Positions 6,977 to 13,555 of a DNA stretch of 14,323 nt are shown here, piece by piece; position 1 is the first letter of the stretch; every line of letters starts with the position of its first letter. The notes under the pieces were generated by a model. It saw only the letters and a program-made list of their open reading frames with translations. It did not search any database and was not told where the DNA came from. The position numbers and the translations under genes were made by a program. This DNA comes from DTU080 sp050945315 (lineage in GTDB: Bacteria; Bacillota; Limnochordia; DTU080), in contig JBMNSS010000059.1 in the NCBI GenBank assembly GCA_050945315.1, forward strand, positions 1 through 14,323. The letters run 5' to 3'.

Positions 6977-7462
6977 TTAGTGTAGAAGGCCGGTTTGGAT
7001 TGCATAGCTCCAGTTCTTACCAAAATTGTTGTCCCAATTCCCCGCCCCGTCATGAAAGCACATCTCTAGCCGACCTCCGCTGGCCGCACGTATGGTACAA
7101 GTCCAAACGGATGGCGATGACTCTGTCATAGGAATGTCACGCACTTGCTGCCAAGCTCCCGGACCGACGCCGTAATGCAAAAAGACCTGACGCGCTCCCG
7201 ATTTGGCCAATGAACCCGCGTACCAAATCTGGACCTCTTCCCCGGCTGCAACGGGGGTCGGGGTCACAAGCACGCCGTCCCCTTTGAAAATGCTCTCTTT
7301 CGGGGGCGCAACTGAGTCCATGACGGCGACTTGCGCCTCTCCATCGAGGCTGGCAGTCTCAAAGTCCAGAGAGCGACGGGTCCGGTTGGGGATCAATGCC
7401 CTACGCACTGCATCAGCCAAGCTTCTCACACCTATCACCCCCTCGCGGTAGTAGGCTTCCAT
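6977..7462 (-). CDS. Small protein with a C-terminal CBM25/53-like starch-binding module
   Basis: A 161-residue protein. The C-terminal half (about 63-155) resembles family 25/53 carbohydrate-binding modules: it opens with VTPTPVAAGEEVQIWYAG, continues with FLHYGVGPGAW and ends with the typical FHDGAGNWDNNFGKNWSYAI, rich in the aromatic and Asn/Asp residues that bind alpha-glucans in that family. The N-terminal part (1-60) has a short helix (VRSLADAVRRAL) and no catalytic domain. There is no signal peptide or membrane helix from the chosen ATG at 7462, so it should stay in the cytoplasm, where glycogen would be a plausible ligand (inference). The frame is open to 7582, but that extension runs into the tRNA terminator and is rejected. 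The ribosome site is weak (GGGG about 15 bases upstream), so the exact start is uncertain. Confidence 0.75.
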   Translation of the reverse strand: MEAYYREGVIGVRSLADAVRRALIPNRTRRSLDFETASLDGEAQVAVMDSVAPPKESIFKGDGVLVTPTPVAAGEEVQIWYAGSLAKSGARQVFLHYGVGPGAWQQVRDIPMTESSPSVWTCTIRAASGGRLEMCFHDGAGNWDNNFGKNWSYAIQTGLLH

Positions 7463-7566
7463 GGCGGATCTACTTTTACCCCGGCAAGGGGAGTACGCGG
7501 CGGTACGAGTGCCCAGTGTGTGTACCTTGGACCAGTGCCACACACAAGTGCGAAAAACATATAACA

Positions 7567-7600
7567 CAAAAAACCCGCCCAATGAGGCAGGCTTTTTGTG
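7567..7600 (-). terminator. Intrinsic terminator of the tRNA unit
   Basis: On the minus strand, AAAAAGCCTGCC and GGCGGGTTTTTT form a 12-bp stem with only G-U wobbles (loop of 6), and the 3' arm is the T tract. On the plus strand the wobble positions become mismatches, so it is directional for leftward transcripts. It begins 3 bp after the encoded CCA of tRNA-Glu. Confidence 0.85.
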
Positions 7601-7602
7601 TT

Positions 7603-7678
7603 TGGTACCCCCACGGGGATTCGAACCCCGGTCGCATGGCTGAGAACCATGTGTCCTAGGCCTCTAGACGATGGGGGC
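7603..7678 (-). tRNA. tRNA-Glu (anticodon CTC)
   Basis: A 76-nt cloverleaf read on the minus strand: acceptor GCCCCCA/TGGGGGT, D-arm GTCT/GGAC, anticodon stem CATGG/CCATG with loop TTCTCAG (anticodon CTC), T-arm CGGGG/CCCCG with TTCGAAT, discriminator A and encoded CCA. The first acceptor pair is G1-U72 rather than the usual G1-C72. It reads GAG and lies 3 bp after tRNA-Gln in the same short transcription unit. Confidence 0.95.
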
Positions 7679-7681
7679 CTA

Positions 7682-7755
7682 TGGCTGGGGGACCTGGATT
7701 CGAACCAGAACTAATTGGTCCAGAGCCAATCGGGCTGCCGTTACCCCATCCCCCA
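7682..7755 (-). tRNA. tRNA-Gln (anticodon CTG)
   Basis: A 74-nt cloverleaf read on the minus strand: acceptor TGGGGGA/TCCCCCA, D-arm GGGT/GCCC, anticodon stem ATTGG/CCAAT with loop CTCTGGA (anticodon CTG), T-arm with TTCGAAT, discriminator G and encoded CCA. The U1-A72 pair is the element recognised by bacterial GatCAB on mischarged Glu-tRNA(Gln), which fits an organism without GlnRS. It reads CAG. First gene of a two-tRNA unit with a near-consensus promoter 12 bp upstream. Confidence 0.96.
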
Positions 7756-7767
7756 GTGACAGATGAA

Positions 7768-7796
7768 ATTATACCATCACTTGCTCGTGAATGCAA
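7768..7796 (-). promoter_or_regulatory. Sigma-70/SigA-type promoter of the tRNA unit
   Basis: On the minus strand TTGCAT (7791-7796) and a perfect TATAAT (7768-7773) are 17 bp apart, 12 bp ahead of the mature tRNA-Gln 5' end. It lies just after the stop of the upstream phosphorylase gene. This is the best vegetative promoter in the window. Confidence 0.9.
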
Positions 7797-7816
7797 CCCC
7801 CTGTCGAAAAAAGTTG

Positions 7817-8599
7817 TCATGCCCTGTCGACATCGCGGCACACGCTACAGTCGGCATGCACCAGCGAGTCTACTACGTCGCGCAAGAGCCTGCAGACAAT
7901 GTCTCCGCCGGCCTGCATTCTCTGAACCACGTCATCATGCTTAAGAGCGATCGGGCTCAGCCCGGCACCTAGATTGGTGACCAAAGCGATAGTCGCATAG
8001 CATATGCCAAGTTCCCTAATCAATACCACCTCAGGGACACCGGTCATGCCCACGACGTCTCCACCCAGCATCGCAAAGGCGGCTACTTCCGCAGGAGTCT
8101 CATAGCGCGGACCGTTTGTGCACACGTAACAGCCCGTCTGATGAATCCGGACGGGGAGATCCTCGCCAGCCGCCGCCATGGCCTGACGTAGAGTAGGACA
8201 GTAAGGCTGTGTCATGTCCGTGTGAACGACACGACCATCATCACCGTCAAAGAAGGTGCTGGGACGTCCGGAGGTCAGATCTATAAACGAGTCGATCATA
8301 ACGAGATCCCCGGGCCGGATCTCCTTACGAAGGGCGCCCACGGCGGCTGTGGCCACTACGGCTTCTGCACCGAGATGGCGAAGAGCCCAGGCATTGGCTC
8401 TATAGTTGATGCGATGGGGAGGAACTGAATGACCTGTGCCGTGGCGGGCTAAGAAGAAGACCCTCTCACCCCTTCCATGCTGAGATTCCTGCAGCATGAC
8501 GGGGCCAAACGGTGTCTCGACCCTGAGAGGCTTCGTAACGCCAAAGAGCATCCGGGAATCAACACCTGTGCCTCCAATAACAGCCAGACGCAAAGTCAT
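7817..8599 (-). CDS. Methylthiopurine nucleoside phosphorylase (MTAP/MTIP family)
   Basis: A 260-residue member of the trimeric purine nucleoside phosphorylase family, which splits 5'-methylthioadenosine or 5'-methylthioinosine with phosphate to free base and methylthioribose 1-phosphate in methionine salvage. Seen: LAVIGGTG near the N-terminus, phosphate-binding RHG (52-54) and PPHRINYRAN (60-69), the FIDLTSGRPSTFFD loop, TNGPRYETPAE (161-171) and GMTGVPE. The base-contact segment is TNLGAG with Asn209, where adenine-specific human MTAP has the TDYDC Asp pair; this favours a 6-oxopurine (methylthioinosine-like) substrate, as inference. The frame is open to 8659, but homologues begin near here. 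An AGGAGG site is only 1 base from the ATG and 7 bases from an in-frame TTG two codons on (8593), so the true start may be that TTG. Confidence 0.9.
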   Translation of the reverse strand: MTLRLAVIGGTGVDSRMLFGVTKPLRVETPFGPVMLQESQHGRGERVFFLARHGTGHSVPPHRINYRANAWALRHLGAEAVVATAAVGALRKEIRPGDLVMIDSFIDLTSGRPSTFFDGDDGRVVHTDMTQPYCPTLRQAMAAAGEDLPVRIHQTGCYVCTNGPRYETPAEVAAFAMLGGDVVGMTGVPEVVLIRELGICYATIALVTNLGAGLSPIALKHDDVVQRMQAGGDIVCRLLRDVVDSLVHADCSVCRDVDRA

Positions 8600-8620
8600 T
8601 CCTCCTTTTCGCAAAGGTAG

Positions 8621-8647
8621 GTGTCGGCGGGACCTGCCCACCGACAC
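8621..8647 (-). promoter_or_regulatory. Hairpin between isocitrate dehydrogenase and the phosphorylase gene
   Basis: On the minus strand GTGTCGG and CCGACAC (8641-8647 with 8621-8627) pair, and the stem continues through a U-G wobble and GGG/CCC to a 5-nt loop. It fills most of the 63-bp gap. The downstream sequence CTACCTTTGCG lacks a real T tract, so it is at best a weak terminator; it may instead separate or stabilise the two messages. Confidence 0.5.
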
Positions 8648-8662
8648 GATACGATGCAAGAA

Positions 8663-9736
8663 TCAGCTCTGTAGTCTAGCTACAATAGCGTCTGCCATCT
8701 CTTGCGTACCGACGGCACTCGGATCGTCCCGATCCTCTTTCAAGTCGTAGGTGACGAACCGTCCCTCGGCGAGGACGGCTTTCACTGCCGATTCCAGGCG
8801 CCGTGCGGCATCTTTTTCGCCCAGATAATCAAGCATCATCATGCCGGAGAGGATCAACGCGCAGGGGTTGACCTTATTGAGGCCCTTGTACTTGGGTGCC
8901 GACCCGTGAGTTGGCTCGAAGACTGCCACTCCGTCACCGATATTGGCTCCGGGGGCCATGCCTAATCCGCCTACGAGTCCCGCACACAGATCTGATACAA
9001 TGTCCCCGTAAAGATTGGGCATAACCAGCACATCGTAAATCTCGGGCCTCTGGACCAGTCGCATGCAGATGGCGTCTACAAGGCACTCGTCGTATTCGAT
9101 ACGCCCCTCATACTCCTTGGCGACTTCCCGGGCAACCTCGTAGAACAAGCCATCAGTGAGCTTCATGATGTTAGCTTTCGCCACCGCTGTTACCCGTTTT
9201 CTGTCATGGGCCAATGCGTACTCAAACGCATACTTCACGATGCGCCGTGAAGCCTCCACGGAGGCAGACTTGACCGAGATGGCCGATCCGGGGCGAATCT
9301 TCTCCGGGGCCCAGCTGCGAATAGTTTCGGCTTCGACACTGTTGCCGGCAAACTCCACGCCGGCGTATAGGTCCTCGGTGTTCTCGCGCACGACCACTAT
9401 GTCCACATCTGTGTAGCGAGAACGTACGCCCGGGTAGTAGGTACAAGGACGAATGCATGCGTACAGACCCAGTTCATGTCGCAAAGCCACGTTGACGCTA
9501 CGGAAACCGGTACCGATCGGCGTCGTGATCGGACCCTTGAGGGCGACCTTGTTGCGCCGAATGGACTCCAGTACATCCGGGGGCAATGGCGTCCCGGTCT
9601 GTTCAGCCACATCAGCTCCCGCATGCTGTATTTCCCACTCAAACTTCACTCCTGTGGCTTCCAACACACGCTTAGCCGCTGTCGTCAACTCGGGGCCGAC
9701 ACCATCACCGGGAATCAGAGTTACTTTATGTACCAC
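8663..9736 (-). CDS. icd: Isocitrate dehydrogenase (NAD-IDH-sized, isocitrate/isopropylmalate family)
   Basis: Oxidatively decarboxylates isocitrate to 2-oxoglutarate, giving reduced pyridine nucleotide. The 357-residue protein starts with VTLIPGDGVGPEL, has the isocitrate-binding loop RSVNVALRHELGLYACIRP (79-97, Ser80 at the phosphorylatable position of E. coli Icd), NTEDLYAGVEF, catalytic Lys/Asp blocks (AKANIMKLTDG and MPNLYGDIVSDL) and HGSAPKYKGLNKVNP. Serine plus the NTED signature fits isocitrate rather than isopropylmalate. The cofactor loop keeps Lys282, Tyr283 and Val289, with Tyr330 following: NADP-type residues in E. coli. The frame is open to an ATG at 9766 overlapping the sufU stop (ATGA), but GGAGGG lies 6 bases before the GTG at 9736 and the ATG has no ribosome site. 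It follows sufU closely, where B. subtilis has sufB, so it is probably in the suf transcript. Confidence 0.92.
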   Translation of the reverse strand: MVHKVTLIPGDGVGPELTTAAKRVLEATGVKFEWEIQHAGADVAEQTGTPLPPDVLESIRRNKVALKGPITTPIGTGFRSVNVALRHELGLYACIRPCTYYPGVRSRYTDVDIVVVRENTEDLYAGVEFAGNSVEAETIRSWAPEKIRPGSAISVKSASVEASRRIVKYAFEYALAHDRKRVTAVAKANIMKLTDGLFYEVAREVAKEYEGRIEYDECLVDAICMRLVQRPEIYDVLVMPNLYGDIVSDLCAGLVGGLGMAPGANIGDGVAVFEPTHGSAPKYKGLNKVNPCALILSGMMMLDYLGEKDAARRLESAVKAVLAEGRFVTYDLKEDRDDPSAVGTQEMADAIVARLQS

Positions 9737-9762
9737 AATCTTCCCTCCGCTTGTTGTCACGC

Positions 9763-10197
9763 TCATTCAGGGGCTTGGTCGGGTTGTATGATCTGTCGCA
9801 GGGCCTCCCAAGGCAATACCGCGCATTTGACTCGCACGGGAAACTTGACCACGCCCGAGAGCGCGACCAGATCGCCCAACGATTCATCGTCTTCGTAGGG
9901 CTCGCCGCGCATCATTCCCCTGAAATCACTCATGATCTTCACAGCTTCTTCGAGTGACCTGCCCTTGATGGCCTCAGTCATCAGCGAAGCCGAAGCCTGA
10001 CTGATGGAGCAACCGCGTCCGAGAAACGCGACTTCCTCAATACGATCATCGACGATACGTGCGTAAAGGGTGATCTCATCACCGCACAGGGGATTGGTGA
10101 GTGTTAACGATACCGTGGCATCGCCCAACTCCGTGTGATTTCGCGGTGAGCGATAGTGCTCCATGATCACTTCCCGATAGAGATCATCCAATGCCAT
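9763..10197 (-). CDS. sufU: Fe-S cluster assembly sulfur acceptor SufU
   Basis: A 144-residue zinc-bound partner of SufS that accepts persulfide sulfur and passes it to the SufBCD scaffold. It has the three conserved cysteines Cys38 (NPLCGDE, with Asp40), Cys63 (GRGCSISQAS) and Cys125 (RVKCAVLPW). The spacer between the second and third Cys, including GMMRGEPYEDD and GDLVALSGV, is the insertion that separates SufU from IscU. Its ATG lies inside the end of sufS (14-base overlap), with AAGGAG about 10 bases upstream; order and overlap point to translation from one suf mRNA. Confidence 0.96.
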   Translation of the reverse strand: MALDDLYREVIMEHYRSPRNHTELGDATVSLTLTNPLCGDEITLYARIVDDRIEEVAFLGRGCSISQASASLMTEAIKGRSLEEAVKIMSDFRGMMRGEPYEDDESLGDLVALSGVVKFPVRVKCAVLPWEALRQIIQPDQAPE

Positions 10198-11407
10198 GGC
10201 CGAAAAACTCCTTCGTCTTTCTCAGAGCATGGGCTAATGCGTCTATCTCCGCTTCCGTGGTGTATAGATAGAAGCTTGCTCTTACCGTTGCCGGCACATC
10301 AAGCCACGTCATCAACGGTTGGCAGCAGTGATGTCCGGCGCGTACTGCTATGCCCTGTTGGTCGAGGACTGTGGCCACGTCATGCGGATGAATATCCCCC
10401 AGGTTAAACGTGACCAATCCTCCTCTGGGGTGTTGCGGACCGTAAATGGTCACGCCGGGAATATCCCCCAAGAGACGCATAGCGTATTTCATAATCTGTT
10501 GCTCATGTGCATGGATATAATCCATCCCCAGCTCCGTCAGATAATCGATGGCCGCGGCGAGTCCCACGGCACCGACCACATTGGGAGTCCCGGCTTCAAA
10601 ACGCCACGGGCGCTCTTTCCAGTCCGCCGTGTCCAGGCTCACCGAAGATATCATTTCACCGCCGAACAAGAACGGCTCCATTTCGTCGAGAGCGTCCGCT
10701 TTGCCGTAGAGAACCCCGATACCGGTGGGTCCACACATCTTGTGGCCGGAAAAGGCCAAGAAATCGCAGTCCAAAGCCGTGACATCCACCGGCATATGCG
10801 GAACACTCTGTGCTCCGTCGACGAACACCCGGGCTCCTACCTGGCGCGCCGCCGAGATAATCTCATCTAAGGGGTTGATCACTCCGAGGACGTTTGAGAC
10901 ATGGGTTACGGCGATAAGACTGGTCTTTTTCGTGATGACCTGGGGCAGCCTTCCCACATCGATGGTTCCGTCACTGCGGAGTGGCATAAACACCAGTCTC
11001 GCACCTCTGCGGCGTGCCAGCTGTTGCCAAGGTATTAGGTTGCTATGATGTTCCATTGGCGTCAGCAGGAGCTCGTCACCCGGATTGATGTTCACGCCCC
11101 ATGACCAAGCCACAAGGTTAATGGCTTCAGTGGTGTTCCTTACAAAGATCACCTGTTCGGCAGCAGGAGCCCCGATAAAACGAGCGACCTTGGCCCTGGC
11201 CCCCTCGTATTGCGCGGTGGCCCTTTCACCGAGCGTGTGGATGGCCCTGTGCACGTTTGCATTGTCATTTCGGCAGTACTCGTCGATCGCTTTGATCACG
11301 CTTAAGGGCATCTGAGAGGTGGCTGCGCTGTCGAGATAGACTAGCGGTTTGCCATGTACGAGTTGGTGCAGTATGGGAAAATCCTCGCGTATCAAAGATA
11401 CGTTCAT
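10184..11407 (-). CDS. sufS: Cysteine desulfurase SufS
   Basis: A PLP enzyme of class V aminotransferase fold that takes sulfur from cysteine and hands it to SufU. In 407 residues: N-terminal YLDSAATSQMP, NTTEAINLVA, MEHHSNLIPW, PLP-binding Lys223 in FSGHKMCGPTG, the FLFGGEMI segment and the catalytic cysteine in RAGHHCC (Cys361, the same number as in B. subtilis SufS). A second Cys directly follows (Cys362), where homologues usually have Ala or Thr. The ATG overlaps the sufD stop (ATGA) with AGGAAG 8 bases upstream. Third gene of the suf operon. Confidence 0.97.
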   Translation of the reverse strand: MNVSLIREDFPILHQLVHGKPLVYLDSAATSQMPLSVIKAIDEYCRNDNANVHRAIHTLGERATAQYEGARAKVARFIGAPAAEQVIFVRNTTEAINLVAWSWGVNINPGDELLLTPMEHHSNLIPWQQLARRRGARLVFMPLRSDGTIDVGRLPQVITKKTSLIAVTHVSNVLGVINPLDEIISAARQVGARVFVDGAQSVPHMPVDVTALDCDFLAFSGHKMCGPTGIGVLYGKADALDEMEPFLFGGEMISSVSLDTADWKERPWRFEAGTPNVVGAVGLAAAIDYLTELGMDYIHAHEQQIMKYAMRLLGDIPGVTIYGPQHPRGGLVTFNLGDIHPHDVATVLDQQGIAVRAGHHCCQPLMTWLDVPATVRASFYLYTTEAEIDALAHALRKTKEFFGHGIG

Positions 11408-12537
11408 ATGGCAATCTTCCTGTCGATAAGCTTCATGAGCCTTGTCTGCTCCTCCTGGGCCGGCACGCGCTGAATGATGGGTGCCAGGAATCCGTGGATG
11501 AGCATCCGCTTGGCGATCTGTTCGGACAGTCCGCGGCTCATGAGATAGAATAGCTGATCCTGATCGATCTGACCGACAGTGCTAGCGTGCCCGGCCTGGA
11601 CTTCTTCGACACCTATCAGAAGCTCCGGCGTGGTGTCGATCCGGGCATGCTCGGAGAGCAATAGGGTGTTCTGTCGCTGGAACGCCGAGGCATGACGCGC
11701 TGTGGCATCAATTGTTGCCCTGCCTACATAGACGGTGCGTGCTTGTTGGGCCAATACGCCTCTGGCCAGGATGTCACTGGCAGTATGTTCACCTTCATGC
11801 AACATATCTACTGCGAGATCGTAGCGCTGTCTGTCAGAACCCAGGAAGAGTGCCAAGCAACTGGACTGGCTACCCGCTCCTTGGAGGTGCGAAAACGTCT
11901 TCTCGCTGCCGGCGCGCCCCCCAAAGCTTCCCAAAAGCCAGTCTACACTTGCGTCCGGCTGAAGCAATGCCCGCCTGAGGATATAATGACAAGTATCGGC
12001 GCCCAGATTTTGCCAGGCGTTATACTCAACGTACGCACCCTCCTGAGCGATAACCTCTACCACGTCGACTGCCAGCGCGAGATCGGACGACTCATCCGTT
12101 TGTAGCAGCCTGAGACGAGCCCCTGTATCGGCGACGATCACAGTATGGTGAAAGGATCCTTGATCCGAGTCATCATGGGTGCGATCAACGACCAAAACCA
12201 AGTCAACCTCTGTGTATGGGGGGACATACACCAGACAGCCTGAATTCATGTTCGCGTAATGCAAGGCGACGAATCTCTCCGTCGTCGGCTTGACTACTGA
12301 ACCTAAGAAACGATTAGTCAATTCGCTGTCAGTGACAGAGGGTGAAAACAAGTCTTGAAAGATGACGCCTGCGGGCAGTGACTGTGACATCACCTCACAG
12401 GCGAGCTTGGGTTTGGGTGTGACCACCTTGACGCGAGGCCAGACAGAAGTGTCGTACCAGTTGGGATCCGGGAGAGCCTGGAACGCTTCGAGGGCCTCTT
12501 CGCGCAGCTCTGTCAGCCGTTCTTGCTTGGCTCTCAA
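11404..12537 (-). CDS. sufD: Fe-S cluster assembly protein SufD
   Basis: A 377-residue scaffold subunit that with SufB and SufC forms the SufBC2D complex. The N-terminal part (1-110) is helical and variable; the rest forms the SufB/D beta-helix core. The C-terminal motif reads EEVQAGHASTVGQIDQDQLFYLMSRGLSE with His317 followed by Ala, as in SufD (AGHAASVG in B. subtilis), whereas SufB has His-Glu-Ala; so this is SufD, not SufB. The start is TTG, overlapping the sufC stop by 4 bases, with GGGAGGGG 8 bases upstream. No sufB is found in the window, which leaves the scaffold incomplete here. Confidence 0.93.
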   Translation of the reverse strand: MRAKQERLTELREEALEAFQALPDPNWYDTSVWPRVKVVTPKPKLACEVMSQSLPAGVIFQDLFSPSVTDSELTNRFLGSVVKPTTERFVALHYANMNSGCLVYVPPYTEVDLVLVVDRTHDDSDQGSFHHTVIVADTGARLRLLQTDESSDLALAVDVVEVIAQEGAYVEYNAWQNLGADTCHYILRRALLQPDASVDWLLGSFGGRAGSEKTFSHLQGAGSQSSCLALFLGSDRQRYDLAVDMLHEGEHTASDILARGVLAQQARTVYVGRATIDATARHASAFQRQNTLLLSEHARIDTTPELLIGVEEVQAGHASTVGQIDQDQLFYLMSRGLSEQIAKRMLIHGFLAPIIQRVPAQEEQTRLMKLIDRKIAI

Positions 12538-13289
12538 TTTGCGATCCCCTCCCGGATCCAGTCATAGCCTCTCTGCTCGAGTTCATCGGCCAGGTCAGGG
12601 CCACCCGAGCGAACGATCCTACCGTCCATGAGAACGTGTACGAAATCAGGTTTCAGGTACTCGAGGATACGTTGATAGTGCGTAATGACAATGATGCCCA
12701 GCTGCGGAGTGAGCAGCTGATTCACTCCACCGGCCACTACTCTTAAGGCGTCAATGTCCAATCCTGAGTCTGTCTCATCGAGGACGGCGATCTTGGGCTC
12801 AAGCATTGCCATCTGGAGTATCTCGTTGCGCTTCTTCTCGCCGCCGGAAAAACCCTCATTGAGGTAACGATTGGCAAAGGCGGCATCCATTTCCAGGTAG
12901 GTCATCTTTTCTTGCAGCCTTCGAGTGAACTGCATCAGCGTGAGCTCTTGTTCCGGGGTGCGGCGGGCATTGCACGCAGCACGTAAGAAGCTGGCAACGC
13001 TGACTCCCGGCACCTCTTGGGGATATTGAAAGGCCAAGAAAAGGCCGGCTTTGGAGCGTTCATCAGGGGTTAAGCTCAATATGTCTTGATCGTCAAGGAC
13101 AACTGACCCGTCCGTTACTTCGTATCTTGGATGGCCCATCAACGTGAAGGCCAGGGTGCTTTTTCCTGAGCCGTTAGGTCCCATGATAGCGTGAACTTCG
13201 CCCCCGCGCACACGCAGCGAGAGCCCCTTGAGAATAGGTGTATCTTCGACACTCACATGCAGATTGGATATGTCCAAATGCGTTCTCAC
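12534..13289 (-). CDS. sufC: Fe-S cluster assembly ATPase SufC
   Basis: A 251-residue ABC-type ATPase that drives conformational change of the SufBCD scaffold; cytoplasmic despite the ABC fold. It has Walker A GPNGSGKST (37-45), Q-loop Gln88 (LAFQYPQEVPG), signature FSGGEKKR (147-154), Walker B IAVLDETDSGLDID (167-180) and switch His204. The FSGGEKKRNEILQM and DETDSGLD wording is specific to SufC within the ABC family. The start is GTG with only a weak GGGGCGG site; an in-frame TTG four codons on is a possible alternative. It is the first gene of the suf operon, about 57 bp after an extended -10 promoter. Confidence 0.97.
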   Translation of the reverse strand: MRTHLDISNLHVSVEDTPILKGLSLRVRGGEVHAIMGPNGSGKSTLAFTLMGHPRYEVTDGSVVLDDQDILSLTPDERSKAGLFLAFQYPQEVPGVSVASFLRAACNARRTPEQELTLMQFTRRLQEKMTYLEMDAAFANRYLNEGFSGGEKKRNEILQMAMLEPKIAVLDETDSGLDIDALRVVAGGVNQLLTPQLGIIVITHYQRILEYLKPDFVHVLMDGRIVRSGGPDLADELEQRGYDWIREGIAN

Positions 13290-13345
13290 AAATGCCGCCC
13301 CATTTCTTGCTCTCGAAAGCCCATCCTAGGCCAGAAGTTGCTTGC

Positions 13346-13375
13346 ATTATAGCAGAAGCGCTGGCGATGTCACAA
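13346..13375 (-). promoter_or_regulatory. Promoter of the suf operon
   Basis: On the minus strand TATAAT (13346-13351) is preceded by TGC, an extended -10, and by TTGTGA (13370-13375) 18 bp upstream. It lies 57 bp before the sufC GTG. An 11-bp palindrome, CAAGATTCTTG (13395-13405), sits 20 bp upstream of the -35 and could be an operator for an Fe-S or cysteine-responsive regulator; this is only a positional guess. Confidence 0.8.
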
Positions 13376-13446
13376 GCATTCGCCCCAACTAACTCAAGAT
13401 TCTTGTAGGGCGGAGTTCCTATCCTCCCGGATGCTCCTGGTATGGG

Positions 13447-13475
13447 TTGAAGCGAGGCCCGACCACAAGGATAAT
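13447..13475 (+). promoter_or_regulatory. Putative promoter for the DUF1538 leader
   Basis: On the plus strand TTGAAG (13447-13452) and GATAAT (13470-13475) are exactly 17 bp apart. Transcription would begin near 13482 and give a leader of about 297 nt before the DUF1538 start codon. It is divergent from the suf promoter, with the two -35 boxes about 70 bp apart. Alternative weaker boxes (TATTAT at 13746) exist closer to the gene. Confidence 0.5.
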
Positions 13476-13499
13476 ACCTATGGCCGCAGAATAAATACA

Positions 13500-13522
13500 C
13501 CTATATACCTTATACCTTATAT
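13500..13522 (+). repeat. Short TATACC direct repeats
   Basis: Within the leader, an A/T-rich stretch contains near-tandem copies of CTTATACC-like units (CTATATACC, TTATACC, TTATATCC). It could be a protein-binding site or just low-complexity spacer; no known operator fits well. Confidence 0.3.
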
Positions 13523-13555
13523 CCTGCTAGCCAATCGTCTTCGTGGTGCGTGCAA

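Noticed and set aside
7516..7546. GTGTGTG/CACACAC inverted repeat upstream of the CBM-like gene
   Set aside because: Low-complexity dinucleotide repeat arms pair easily by chance and no promoter or T tract goes with it.
7463..7582. Longer start for the CBM-like protein
   Set aside because: The extension runs through the intergenic region into the tRNA terminator stem and its translation does not resemble the module or a signal peptide.
11404..12537. SufD could be a SufB
   Set aside because: The C-terminal motif is GHAS with no Glu after His, as in SufD; SufB has His-Glu-Ala.
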